NCBI GenBank assembly: GCA_001898825.1
Contig: MKVK01000019.1
Coordinates: 62,001 to 126,000, forward strand
Direction: 5' to 3'
DNA: 64,000 bases
Source: Magnetospirillum sp. 64-120
GTDB lineage: Bacteria; Pseudomonadota; Alphaproteobacteria; Rhodospirillales; Magnetospirillaceae
Within the stretch, counting starts at the first letter, position 1; each line of letters opens with the position of its first letter. This document shows positions 42,700-52,557 of this stretch, in pieces. The position numbers were made by a program, and so were the translations under genes. The notes beneath the pieces were generated by a model. The model made no database searches. It saw only the letters and a program-made list of their open reading frames with translations, and was not told the origin of the DNA.

Positions 42700-42999
42700 A
42701 TGACACAAACTGTTGATCTTTATGACGCGCTCTACTGGTTCCTCGCCAGCCAGCGCATCTGCCAATCCAAGAGCGACTTCGCTCGTCGCTTCTTCAGGTG
42801 CTCCCCTGGTTACTGGCGTAACCGCGAAAGCGCCGAGACCAAGCCATCGCTCGCTGCCGCGATGCGCCTGCTGGGTGAACTGGAGAAGCTGGCTGAGACC
42901 ACCCCACTGGCTGATCCCACGACCGCCACTCTTAGGGAGTTCGTGGTCAAGGTTCGTGCCGACATCCAGGACCGCGTTGAGGGAGGTGCCCAATGTTGA
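42700..42999 (+). CDS. Small protein, possibly DUF6626-like (copy 1)
   Basis: A 99-residue protein containing KSDFARRFFRCSPGYWRNRE, which looks like the recognition part of a short HTH fold. The next gene encodes a protein with the same layout (SDLMGKRPSYVRSLKARGKQ). The pattern resembles the DUF6626 family of alphaproteobacterial elements, from memory and not certain. Excellent ribosome site (AAGGAGGTG). First gene of a run of six short genes, the first four overlapping. Confidence 0.7.
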   Translation: MTQTVDLYDALYWFLASQRICQSKSDFARRFFRCSPGYWRNRESAETKPSLAAAMRLLGELEKLAETTPLADPTTATLREFVVKVRADIQDRVEGGAQC

Positions 43000-43310
43000 G
43001 TTGGGACGACCTGATGCGCGCCTGCCGTGCCACCAAGGTGGCCGAAACCCAAGAGCAGATGAGTGATCTGATGGGCAAGCGCCCATCCTATGTCCGTTCA
43101 TTGAAAGCACGCGGCAAGCAGCCAAGCGTGGACTCAATGGCTCAACTCCATACCCGGCTGACGGAACTGGAGGACGAGTTCAGAGACCTGATCGTGTTCG
43201 GGTTTGATGCCTCAGAGTCGCGGAAGGTCGCCCACCGGATGGTGGCCGAGTTTAGGGATGGTGTGTTCCGCGACATCACCGCCCGCTGCCGCAAGGGAGG
43301 CGCAAAATGA
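42993..43310 (+). CDS. Small protein, possibly DUF6626-like (copy 2)
   Basis: A 105-residue protein that overlaps the previous gene by 7 bases. It shares its fold signature (QMSDLMGKRPSYVRSLKARG followed by KQPSVDSM, compared with FRCSPGYWRNRE and KPSLAAAM upstream), so the two probably arose by duplication and may form a heterodimeric DNA-binding pair. Its stop overlaps the next start (ATGA). Confidence 0.7.
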   Translation: MLSWDDLMRACRATKVAETQEQMSDLMGKRPSYVRSLKARGKQPSVDSMAQLHTRLTELEDEFRDLIVFGFDASESRKVAHRMVAEFRDGVFRDITARCRKGGAK

Positions 43311-43846
43311 ACGCCCCAAACATCCATCTTCTGCTGTGGGATGCCGACCGTGAAGAGAATCCAGATGCCAGCGCCTATGCCCAGGCGACCGATGATGGAC
43401 GAGTGTTGCTCCGCCAGCTATGGGCCGAAAACAACTTGTCGCCCAAGATGCTGATGGATGACCCGGACACCGACGCCGATACGACGCTGGGTGGGCTGAT
43501 CCGGTTCCTGCGCCATTCTGTGGCGGTGGGGTATGCCGTCCAGCCTATCATCGCCGATGATGACGCGCTCCTGACCCTCAAACTCACCGCTGACGATGAA
43601 GGGCTGATGTTCTTCCCGCCGCGCATCGGGGATTCACAATCGGCTCCGTTGGAAGATGCTGCCGCCGTGATGGTGGCCGCTGCCACCATCCAGGAGATTG
43701 AGGAGGCCGAGGCCCATCTGCTGGCCCTGTATGGCCGCCTCCATCATCTCTTTAGGATCGGTGATCGTGAGCAAATCTCTCGGCTTCGGGCCGCGTTGGT
43801 CCATTGCTTCTCGGGTGGCGATTTTCCCCAGGATGGTGACCAATGA
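43307..43846 (+). CDS. Unknown acidic cytoplasmic protein
   Basis: A 179-residue acidic protein, not recognised. LGGLIRFLRHSVAVGYAVQP and a C-terminal helix (EEAEAHLLALYGRLHHLF) are the most structured parts. No signal peptide or membrane helix. Overlaps both neighbours by 4 bases, so it belongs to the same translationally coupled operon. Confidence 0.7.
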   Translation: MNAPNIHLLLWDADREENPDASAYAQATDDGRVLLRQLWAENNLSPKMLMDDPDTDADTTLGGLIRFLRHSVAVGYAVQPIIADDDALLTLKLTADDEGLMFFPPRIGDSQSAPLEDAAAVMVAAATIQEIEEAEAHLLALYGRLHHLFRIGDREQISRLRAALVHCFSGGDFPQDGDQ

Positions 43847-44346
43847 TGCGCGTGGCCCTGGTGCCCGAGGAGGCGGTGGTGGCCGACGAATCGGGCGTAT
43901 ATCTGTCGCTCCACGAATGGACCCGTGAGGCCATTGAGGGCGAGTGGCGCATCCCGCCCACCATCACCGGGCTGATACGGGACCGATACGGCATCAACTT
44001 CCGGGCGGCGGGCCAGTTTTTGACCCATTACCTTGTAGCCGAGGTCTGGGGTGTGGAAGGTCATCACCGCCTCCTGCTGGTGGAGGCGCAGGACGAAACC
44101 TTGCTGCTTCTCCGCAAAGATGAACTCACCTTCCTATCCGATTGGTACACGACCGTGGACGAGTTCCGAAACCTGCTGATCAGCAGCTTTCTCGCCCGAG
44201 AGGCAGATGAAGCCGCCAAAGTTTGGTCCATTGCGGCTCGTAGGCTGGTGAAGATGGGGGAGGTTAGCAGTTTTGATGATGTGAAACTGAGTTTGCTGAT
44301 GAGCAAAGAGCTTTATAGCCGTACTTTATTGGCGTTCGCACCTTGA
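43843..44346 (+). CDS. Unknown protein of the small-gene operon
   Basis: A 167-residue protein, not recognised. N-terminal mixed region (ESGVYLSLHEWTREAIEGEW), then hydrophobic strands (HHRLLLVEAQDETLLLLRKD) and a helical C terminus. Overlaps the previous gene by 4 bases. Followed by a small GCCTCAA/TTGAGGC hairpin (44373-44392). Confidence 0.7.
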   Translation: MMRVALVPEEAVVADESGVYLSLHEWTREAIEGEWRIPPTITGLIRDRYGINFRAAGQFLTHYLVAEVWGVEGHHRLLLVEAQDETLLLLRKDELTFLSDWYTTVDEFRNLLISSFLAREADEAAKVWSIAARRLVKMGEVSSFDDVKLSLLMSKELYSRTLLAFAP

Positions 44347-44398
44347 CAGATACAGCATCGTGATACGATGGAGCCTCAACATTGATTGAGGCCAAGTC

Positions 44399-44827
44399 GT
44401 GCTTTCCTCGCTCAAGTTTACTGACGAACACCGCCCCACCGATGCCCCCGACACGCCGATCACCAAGGCGCGTGCGGCTGTCCTGAAGGGTATCCAGAAT
44501 CAGCGCCTATTCATCCAGGCCGAGCGCACCGGCCAGCCCGTCAATCTGACCAAGACTGTCACCGGCAAGGACGGCAGTGAGCGTGTCCAACGCCTGCGGC
44601 CTCGCAAATGGTTCTGGCGCTCTCCTCAGGGACACATCTGCCTGGAGGTCTTTTATGGGCATCGGGCCTTGCCGCTGCACGATGGCAAGGCCGTGGTGAC
44701 GTGCCCCGATCTTGACGCCCTGGAGGCTGCTCTGACCGTCATTGCCCAATCGGTGCTGGCGGGAGAGCTTGATGCCGCTGTGGCCGACGTCCAGGCCACC
44801 GACAAGCGCCTGCGGACGAAGCCATAG
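44399..44827 (+). CDS. DUF6641-like protein
   Basis: A 142-residue basic protein starting MLSSLKFTDEHRPTDAP with a GTG codon, then RKWFWRSPQGHICLEVFYGH and a C-terminal LDALEAALTVIAQSVLAGEL. The layout matches the DUF6641 family, which I know from integrative elements of proteobacteria and which has no assigned role. Assignment is from memory of the pattern. Separated from the previous gene by a small hairpin, so it may have its own promoter. Confidence 0.65.
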   Translation: MLSSLKFTDEHRPTDAPDTPITKARAAVLKGIQNQRLFIQAERTGQPVNLTKTVTGKDGSERVQRLRPRKWFWRSPQGHICLEVFYGHRALPLHDGKAVVTCPDLDALEAALTVIAQSVLAGELDAAVADVQATDKRLRTKP

Positions 44828-44833
44828 GCAACG

Positions 44834-45106
44834 ATGACAGGCTATCGCTGCGTAGTGCTCCACGCGCACGCCTACGGATTCCATAATGAGGACGGCACGT
44901 TGGTAGGTGTGGTCTGCGACCGCCTCACCGCCGCCGTAGCAGCAGCAGTCGGATTTGGCTGGAGCGTATTCGCCCGCTCGGATGCGCGGTCGGACTGCTT
45001 CGTGGTGCTGGCTCCTGGGTTGGAACCGGAAGACCTGCCGATTGCCCCGGGCTACCTAGGTTGGGTTCCCGTCTCCCGCTCCAGCCTCACCATCACCATC
45101 CACTGA
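44834..45106 (+). CDS. Unknown 90-residue protein
   Basis: A 90-residue protein beginning MTGYRCVVLHAHAYGFHNED and ending in hydrophobic strands (LGWVPVSRSSLTITI). Six bases after the DUF6641-like gene. Not recognised. It is the last gene before the right end of the element. Confidence 0.6.
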   Translation: MTGYRCVVLHAHAYGFHNEDGTLVGVVCDRLTAAVAAAVGFGWSVFARSDARSDCFVVLAPGLEPEDLPIAPGYLGWVPVSRSSLTITIH

Positions 45107-45171
45107 TTTGTGAATGGGGGGCGAAACAATGGATGGCGGGCAATCAATGGGGGCTATATGGTGCCCAAATA

Positions 45172-45183
45172 GGGGATACAAAA
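45172..45183. repeat. Third GGGGATACAAAA repeat, candidate integrase arm site
   Basis: Same 12-mer as the two copies at 30980-31004, 57 bases inside the right attachment site. Confidence 0.65.
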
Positions 45184-45232
45184 GGTATCTCGCACCCTTC
45201 GGTAAATGTCTGATTTCGCTACCTTTCCAGAT

Positions 45233-45283
45233 TTAGTCGCAGATGGCGGTCATCTGCGGGCGGGAATAACGGGCAATCGACAT
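45233..45283 (-). pseudogene. purB: Stranded original 5' end of purB
   Basis: The minus strand encodes MSIARYSRPQMTAICD and a stop. The first 14 codons correspond to the purB N terminus (element version: MITRYSRPQMTAIW), after which the frame leaves homology at the attachment site. This is what remains of the host start codon, with the old promoter upstream (45284-45470), now transcribing into the element. Confidence 0.88.
45241..45256. other. Right attachment site (attR)
   Basis: AGATGGCGGTCATCTG, identical to attL at 30863-30878; the flank up to 45278 matches attL with several differences, showing that the element carries a diverged purB start. Confidence 0.85.
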
Positions 45284-45472
45284 GATCGGGCCTCGGCTGG
45301 AAAGGGACGCGCGGACGAAGTGGGGGTTATGGCAAAAAACCGCCCGCCTTGCAAAGGGGACGGTGAAATCCAAGAGGGATTTAGCGTGGATTTCGATCAG
45401 GCGCAGTCAGGGCGAAATCCACGACAAGCCCGCGCGGCGTTGAGCGGCCCCGGCACGGGGCGCCTGCTGCGC

Positions 45473-45931
45473 TTAGCGGCGCGGCTGGCCGTAATGGATG
45501 AAGTCGCTCCAGGTGCGTTCCAGCCGCAGCATGGTGTCCACCGTGCCCTGCAGGGCCTTGGCGGAATCGTCGTCGCCGAACTGGGCCGACAGCGTGTCCT
45601 GCAAGGCGCGCACGCCGGCACACAGCGACAGGCCCTTGTCGGTCAGCTTGAGGCGCACCGAACGTCGGTCATGGGTCGAACGTTCCTGGGTGATGTAGCC
45701 GTATTCGGTCAGCGACTTGATGTTGTAGGAAACATTGGAGCCCTGGTAGTAACCACGATCCTTGAGATCGCGAATTACCACTTCGTTTTCGCCAATATTA
45801 TACAGCAGCAAGGCCTGGACCGCGTTGATGTCGTCGATGCCCAGTCGGCGTAATTCCGTCCGCAGCACGTCAAGGAAGTGACGGTGCAGGCGTTCGATCA
45901 GGCGGATGATTTCAAAATACGGCTTGCTCAT
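45473..45931 (-). CDS. MarR-family regulator (LdtR-like)
   Basis: A 152-residue winged-helix protein: DINAVQALLLYNIGENEVVI, GYYQGSNVSYNIKSLTEYGY and the wing STHDRRSVRLKLTDKG. This closely resembles the LdtR group of alphaproteobacterial MarR proteins, which in Liberibacter controls an L,D-transpeptidase and osmotic tolerance. Start at 45931 (MSKPYFEIIRLIERLHRH) as in relatives. In the uninterrupted chromosome it lay directly upstream of purB on the same strand. Confidence 0.9.
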   Translation of the reverse strand: MSKPYFEIIRLIERLHRHFLDVLRTELRRLGIDDINAVQALLLYNIGENEVVIRDLKDRGYYQGSNVSYNIKSLTEYGYITQERSTHDRRSVRLKLTDKGLSLCAGVRALQDTLSAQFGDDDSAKALQGTVDTMLRLERTWSDFIHYGQPRR

Positions 45932-46134
45932 AGGCCGCGAGTATAGGTGCAAGCCAATCCTTCGCCAACAGGCTTTTTGATCAATTTAGGCCAAATTGAC
46001 GAAAATAATTCCGGTGTTTCGCCTGGGCGCGTCGGGCTGATCACTGCGTCGGCAGGCCCGGACGGCCAAGAGTGTTTCCCACAGCCGGGGCAGGCTGTAT
46101 TGTTCTTGGCGACAGTGACCGGTGGGGTAAGCGC

Positions 46135-47202
46135 ATGGCCGAAGAAAACGGAGAGGTGGCAAAGGCGACCAAGCCGACCATCATTACCGTCTTCAATCAA
46201 AAAGGCGGGGTCGGCAAGACCACCACCAGCGTCAACTTGGCGGTCTGTCTGGCGGCTTTGGGCAAGCGCACGGTTCTGGTGGACCTGGACAGCCAAAGCA
46301 ACGCCACCACCAATGTGGGGGTGACGCCGCCCATCTCGACCGGGGCCTATCAATTGGTGACCGGTAAGGTGCCGTTCGAGGATTGCCTGAGGAAAACGCC
46401 GTTCGAGAACCTGCGTCTGGTTGGCGGTTCCGACGAACTGGCCTGGGCCGACATCGAACTGGCCCTGCAGCCGGAATGCCAAGCGGTGCTGACCCGCGCC
46501 CTGGAAAAGATTCCCGACACCGTGGACGTGGTGGTCATCGACTGTCCGCCGGCGCCCGGCGTGGTTTCGGTCAACGCCCTGGTGGCCGCCGACATGGTGG
46601 TGATGCCGGTGATGCCCAGCCCGCATGCCCTGGACGGGTTGCACAAGGCATGGTGGAACGTCAACCGGGTGCGGTCCAGCTATAACCACGACCTGCACAG
46701 CATCTACATCCTGCTGACCATGACCGAGGAATCCGAGCTGACCAACCGGCTGTCGGAAGACATCATCGCCGAGTTCGGCCACCGGGTGATGCCGGTCCTG
46801 GTGCCGCGCGACAACGTGGTGATCGAAGCTGCCGCCCGTGACCTGCCGGTGGTGTCCATGGCGCCGCAATCGCCGCCGGCCCGGGCCTATCTGCGTCTGG
46901 CGGAACTGCTGCTGAACCGGGCCAGCCACATGGGCGGCGAGGCGACGGGGACCAATCGTGACCTGGGGGCTGAAAAGCTGGCGGTGTGGGCGGCGGAAAA
47001 CGAAGGCCGGCGCTCGAATCTGGCCATTCCCGAGCCCGGCGAGATGCCCGATCCCGGTTGGACAGAGGCCCCCGAACTGGCCGAGGCGGCCTTGGGGCGC
47101 GATGCCGGTTGGAAGATCGGCGCCGGCATCGGCCTGGTGCTGCTGGGCGCCGTGCTGGGCTTCGCCGCCGCGTCCGCCTGGTTCGCCTTTCCGCCGACCT
47201 AG
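46135..47202 (+). CDS. ParA/MinD-like ATPase with C-terminal membrane helix
   Basis: A 355-residue ParA-family ATPase: deviant Walker A KGGVGKTT (23-30), VLVDLDSQSNATT, and Walker B VVVIDCPPAPG. After the ATPase domain (about 260 residues) a linker rich in E, G and P leads to a single hydrophobic helix near 328-350 (IGAGIGLVLLGAVLGFAAAS), so the protein ends in the membrane. No ParB partner is nearby, so chromosome partition is unlikely; spatial positioning of another complex is a possibility. Start at 46135 with GGGG upstream. The 3' end overlaps a convergent gene by 4 bases. Confidence 0.88.
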   Translation: MAEENGEVAKATKPTIITVFNQKGGVGKTTTSVNLAVCLAALGKRTVLVDLDSQSNATTNVGVTPPISTGAYQLVTGKVPFEDCLRKTPFENLRLVGGSDELAWADIELALQPECQAVLTRALEKIPDTVDVVVIDCPPAPGVVSVNALVAADMVVMPVMPSPHALDGLHKAWWNVNRVRSSYNHDLHSIYILLTMTEESELTNRLSEDIIAEFGHRVMPVLVPRDNVVIEAAARDLPVVSMAPQSPPARAYLRLAELLLNRASHMGGEATGTNRDLGAEKLAVWAAENEGRRSNLAIPEPGEMPDPGWTEAPELAEAALGRDAGWKIGAGIGLVLLGAVLGFAAASAWFAFPPT

Positions 47203-47981
47203 ACCTGGTCCAGTCGCCGCAGGAACGCCTCGACCGTGTCCACCGTGTGGTCGCCATAGCGTTTGCGCAGAACCGCCGGCGCGCTGACCAGGGCGGCCCG
47301 CAGATCGGCGAACAAGGCCCGCATCAACTCGGCGAAGCCGTGCTCGGTCAGTTGCCAATGGACGTCGGGCGCGGTGGCGGCCACCTTGCCCAGATGCGAG
47401 TTGACCAGGGTCAGGAACCAGTCGCGGCGGCGTTCGAAATGGGCGAAGTAATGGGCCACCACCACCAGCACGTCGTTGGTCAGCGCGTGGGTTTCCGGGT
47501 CGGCCTGCACGGCGGCCCAATCATGGGTGCCGCTGCTGGTGCGGTGGCGTTCCAGGATGGCTTGCGACTTGGCCTGGCATTGTTCGTAAAGGGCGGGGCC
47601 GATCATCTTGTCCACCGCCATGTTGAAGCCGGGGATGACCCGGCGCGACAGCAAGCCCTGGCCGCCGTCGTCGCCCTGGCGGGCCGGGAACAGATGGGCG
47701 AAGGATTTCATCAGCACGCGGTCGAAGGGGCGGCGGCGGGTGCTTTCCCATTGCCGGGATTCGCGAAGGGCGGTGCAACTGTCGTAGGAACGGCGGAAGG
47801 TGGGCTGGAAACGGGCCATTTCCTGGCCCATGAACTGTTCCGCCAGCCGGCGCACGTCTTGGGCGGTCAGGCCGCCCTGGCGCGCCGCTTCCACTTCCAG
47901 CCGGGTGACGAAATGGCCGATCATGGTGTTGGCGATGGCCTCGCAGGATTTCAGGCCGCCGGATGTGTCGCTGTCGCTCAT
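47199..47981 (-). CDS. Unknown helical protein
   Basis: A 260-residue soluble protein, predicted mostly helical, not recognised. Notable segments are QFMGQEMARFQPTFRRSYDS, FNMAVDKMIGPALYEQCQAK and ALTNDVLVVVAHYFAHFERR. Convergent with the membrane-tethered ParA-like gene and divergent from nadE. Codon use is like the core neighbours, so probably a lineage-specific core gene. Confidence 0.75.
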   Translation of the reverse strand: MSDSDTSGGLKSCEAIANTMIGHFVTRLEVEAARQGGLTAQDVRRLAEQFMGQEMARFQPTFRRSYDSCTALRESRQWESTRRRPFDRVLMKSFAHLFPARQGDDGGQGLLSRRVIPGFNMAVDKMIGPALYEQCQAKSQAILERHRTSSGTHDWAAVQADPETHALTNDVLVVVAHYFAHFERRRDWFLTLVNSHLGKVAATAPDVHWQLTEHGFAELMRALFADLRAALVSAPAVLRKRYGDHTVDTVEAFLRRLDQV

Positions 47982-48082
47982 GTCTGGCCCCCCGCCGTCA
48001 ATCTTGGCAGTTTAGCAGGAATTGACAGTCCCGGCACCGGGCCATAGGCTCGGGGGCTTGGTTTTTTGGCGGTGTTTTCCTG

Positions 48083-49741
48083 ATGTCCGACAGCCTGTCC
48101 CTTGCCTTTGCCCAGATCAATCCGGTGGTTGGCGACGTCGCCGGCAACGTTGCCCGCATCCGGGCTGCCCGTGCCCAGGCTGCGGCCCAAGGCGCCCAGT
48201 TGGTGGTGTTCCCCGAACTGGTGGTGTCGGGCTACCCGCCCGAGGATCTGGTGCTGAAGGCGGCCTTTCTGGATGCGGTGGAACAAGCGGTCGAGGCTTT
48301 GGCCGCCGACACCGCCGACGGCGGCCCGGCGCTGTTGGTCGGCGCGCCCTGGCGGGTGGCCGGCAAGCTGCACAACGCCGCCCTGATCCTGGATCATGGC
48401 CGCGTCGCCGCCAGTCGGCTGAAGCATCACCTGCCCAATTACGGCGTCTTCGACGAAGCCCGCGTCTTCGCCCCCGGCCCGGTCCCTGGTCCGGTGCAGT
48501 TTCGTGGCGTCAGGCTGGGCGTCCTGGTGTGCGAGGACATGTGGTATTCCGACGTGGCGGAAACCCTGGCCGAATGCGGTGCCGAGATATTGGTGGTGCC
48601 CAACGGCTCGCCCTTCGAAATGGACAAGGTGGGCGTGCGTCTGGAACGGGCGCGGGCGCGGGTGGCCGAAACCAATCTGCCCTTGGTTTACGTCAACCAG
48701 TTGGGCGGCCAGGACGAGTTGGTGTTCGACGGCGCGTCCTTCGTGCTTGACGCCCAAGGTCAGGTGGCGGTGCGGCTGAAGTCCTGGGCCGAACAGGTGG
48801 TCACCACCCAATGGCGCAAGGAAGGCGGCCGCTGGACGGTGCAAGGCCCGGTGGAGCCCACCACCAGCCGCGACGAGGATTTGTACCAGGCCATGGTGCT
48901 GGGCCTGCGCGATTATGTGGGCAAGAACGGTTTCCCCGGCGTGGTGCTGGGGCTGTCGGGCGGCATCGATTCGGCCCTGGCGGCGGCGGTGGCCGCCGAC
49001 GCTTTGGGCCCCGACAAGGTGTGGTGCGTGATGATGCCGTCGCCCTATACCAGCCAGGAAAGCCTGGATGACGCCGCGGGCGTGGCGCAATTGCTGGGCT
49101 GCCGTTTGGACAATGTCAACATCGGTCCGGCCATGGGGGCGTTTGATCAGATGCTGGCGCCGTTCTTCACCGGCACCAATGCCGACATCACCGAGGAAAA
49201 CCTGCAATCACGCTCGCGCGGCCTGACCCTGATGGCGCTGTCCAACAAGTTCGGCCCCATGGTGCTGTCCACCGGCAACAAGTCGGAAATGAGCACCGGC
49301 TACGCCACCCTTTATGGCGACATGTGCGGTGGTTACGCGGTGTTGAAGGACGTCTACAAGACCGCCGTCTTCGCCGTCTGCCGTTGGCGCAACGCCAATT
49401 TTCCCGCTGGTGGCCTGGGGCCGCAAGGTCCGGTGATGCCCGAGCGCGTCATCACCAAGCCGCCTTCGGCCGAGTTGAAGCCCGACCAGAAGGACCAGGA
49501 CACCCTGCCGCCCTATGACGTGCTGGACGGCATTCTGGCCGGCCTGATCGAAGGCGAGCAAAGCGTCGAGGCCCTGGTCGCCCAAGGCTATGACGAAGCC
49601 ATGGTGCGTCGGGTGTGGCGCATGCTGGACCGCGCCGAATACAAGCGCCGTCAGGCGCCGCCCGGCGTCAAGATCACCAGCCGGTCGTTCGGCAAGGAAC
49701 GCCGCTATCCCATCACCAACGGCTTCACCCGCTCGGTGTGA
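48083..49741 (+). CDS. nadE: Glutamine-dependent NAD+ synthetase
   Basis: A 552-residue two-domain enzyme. The N-terminal nitrilase-type glutaminase has its E-K-C triad in FPELVVSGYPPEDL, RLKHHLPNYGVFDE and VCEDMWYSD. The C-terminal synthetase has the PP-loop SGGIDSALAAAV and STGNKSEMSTGY. It amidates nicotinate adenine dinucleotide to NAD+ using glutamine ammonia. Start ATG 48083; length typical. Confidence 0.97.
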   Translation: MSDSLSLAFAQINPVVGDVAGNVARIRAARAQAAAQGAQLVVFPELVVSGYPPEDLVLKAAFLDAVEQAVEALAADTADGGPALLVGAPWRVAGKLHNAALILDHGRVAASRLKHHLPNYGVFDEARVFAPGPVPGPVQFRGVRLGVLVCEDMWYSDVAETLAECGAEILVVPNGSPFEMDKVGVRLERARARVAETNLPLVYVNQLGGQDELVFDGASFVLDAQGQVAVRLKSWAEQVVTTQWRKEGGRWTVQGPVEPTTSRDEDLYQAMVLGLRDYVGKNGFPGVVLGLSGGIDSALAAAVAADALGPDKVWCVMMPSPYTSQESLDDAAGVAQLLGCRLDNVNIGPAMGAFDQMLAPFFTGTNADITEENLQSRSRGLTLMALSNKFGPMVLSTGNKSEMSTGYATLYGDMCGGYAVLKDVYKTAVFAVCRWRNANFPAGGLGPQGPVMPERVITKPPSAELKPDQKDQDTLPPYDVLDGILAGLIEGEQSVEALVAQGYDEAMVRRVWRMLDRAEYKRRQAPPGVKITSRSFGKERRYPITNGFTRSV

Positions 49742-49823
49742 CCCGCAGCGGCCTTGTTGCCGCCATATCGAGGTGCTATAGGGGAGGGCTTGCTTCCCAA
49801 CCCCTTGGACTCGCTTCGATCCC

Positions 49824-51164
49824 ATGGCCGTCACGGTCCGCTTCGCCCCCAGCCCCACCGGGCTTTTGCACGTCGGCAACGCCCGCGTCGCCCTGATCAA
49901 CTGGCTGTTCGCCAAGGCGCATGGCGGCTATTTCATGCTGCGCTACGACGACACCGACCTGGCCCGTTCCACCAAGGAATTCGAGGACGGCATCGGCCGC
50001 GACTTGGCCTGGCTGGGCCTGGAATGGGACAAGAAGGCCTGGCAGTCCAAGCGGTTGGACAAATATCAGGCAGCCGCCGACAAGCTTAGGGCCGACGGCC
50101 GGCTTTACGCCTGCTGGGAAACCCCGGACGAACTGGATTACAAGCGCAAGCGCCAGCTGGCCCGTGGCCTGCCGCCGGTCTACGACCGCGCCGGCCTGCA
50201 CGTTTCCGCCGACGACCTGGCCAAGTACAAGGCCGAGGGGCGCCAGCCCCATTGGCGCTTCAAGCTGGACCACAAGGATATCCGCTGGGACGATCTGGCC
50301 CGCGGCGACAGCCACGTCAATTGCGCGTCGCTGTCCGATCCGGTGCTGATCCGCGCCGACGGCACTTTCCTGTACACCTTGCCCAGTGTCGTCGACGACA
50401 TCGAATTCGCCGTCACCCACATCATCCGTGGCGAAGATCACGTCACCAATTCGGCGCCGCAAATTCAGCTGTTCCAGGCCCTGGGGGCCGAGGCTCCGGC
50501 CTTCGCCCATCTGCCGCTGTTGACCGACATTTCGGGCGCCGGGCTGTCCAAGCGCCTGGGCTCGCTGTCCCTGGCCGACCTGCGCGAGCAGGGCATCGAA
50601 CCCATGGCGGTCAATTCCCTGCTGGCCAAGCTGGGCACGTCCGACGCCATCGAATTGCGCGACAGCTTGGAGCGTCTGGTGGACGAATTCGACATCGGCC
50701 ATTTCAGCCGCGCCACCCCCAAGTTCGACCCGGCCGAACTGGCCCATCTGAACACCAAGATGTTGCACACCTTGACGTTTGATCAGGTGGCGGCACGTCT
50801 GGCCGCCCTGGGCCTGCAAGCGGCGGGTGCCGATTTCTGGGACGCGGTGAAAGCCAATCTGAATTCCCTGGCCGACGCCGCCCAGTGGTGGCCGGTGGTG
50901 GCCGGCCCCATCACCCCGGTGGTGGAAGATGCGGGCTTCCTGGCCCAGGCGGCCCAAGTGCTGCCCCAAGGTGCGTGGGACGTCTCCACCTGGGGGGCGT
51001 GGACCAATGCGGTCAAGCAGGCGACGGGGCGCAAGGGGCGCGAGCTGTTCCACCCGCTGCGTCTGGCCCTGACCGGGCGGGAAAACGGTCCGGAACTGAA
51101 ATTGCTGTTGCCGCTGATCGGCCGCGACAAGGCGCTGGCGCGTCTTGCCGGGCAGGCGGCGTAA
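49824..51164 (+). CDS. gltX: Glutamyl-tRNA synthetase
   Basis: A 446-residue class I synthetase. The HIGH motif is LLHVGNAR near residue 13, the KMSKS-like motif is LSKRLGSLS near 240, and [10 protein letters not shown] and [10 protein letters not shown] are typical GluRS segments. Alphaproteobacteria often have two GluRS copies; this one could be either type. Followed 7 bases later by cysS. Confidence 0.96.
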   Translation: MAVTVRFAPSPTGLLHVGNARVALINWLFAKAHGGYFMLRYDDTDLARSTKEFEDGIGRDLAWLGLEWDKKAWQSKRLDKYQAAADKLRADGRLYACWETPDELDYKRKRQLARGLPPVYDRAGLHVSADDLAKYKAEGRQPHWRFKLDHKDIRWDDLARGDSHVNCASLSDPVLIRADGTFLYTLPSVVDDIEFAVTHIIRGEDHVTNSAPQIQLFQALGAEAPAFAHLPLLTDISGAGLSKRLGSLSLADLREQGIEPMAVNSLLAKLGTSDAIELRDSLERLVDEFDIGHFSRATPKFDPAELAHLNTKMLHTLTFDQVAARLAALGLQAAGADFWDAVKANLNSLADAAQWWPVVAGPITPVVEDAGFLAQAAQVLPQGAWDVSTWGAWTNAVKQATGRKGRELFHPLRLALTGRENGPELKLLLPLIGRDKALARLAGQAA

Positions 51165-51171
51165 GGGGGGA

Positions 51172-52553
<1,382 letters not shown>

Positions 52554-52557
<4 letters not shown>

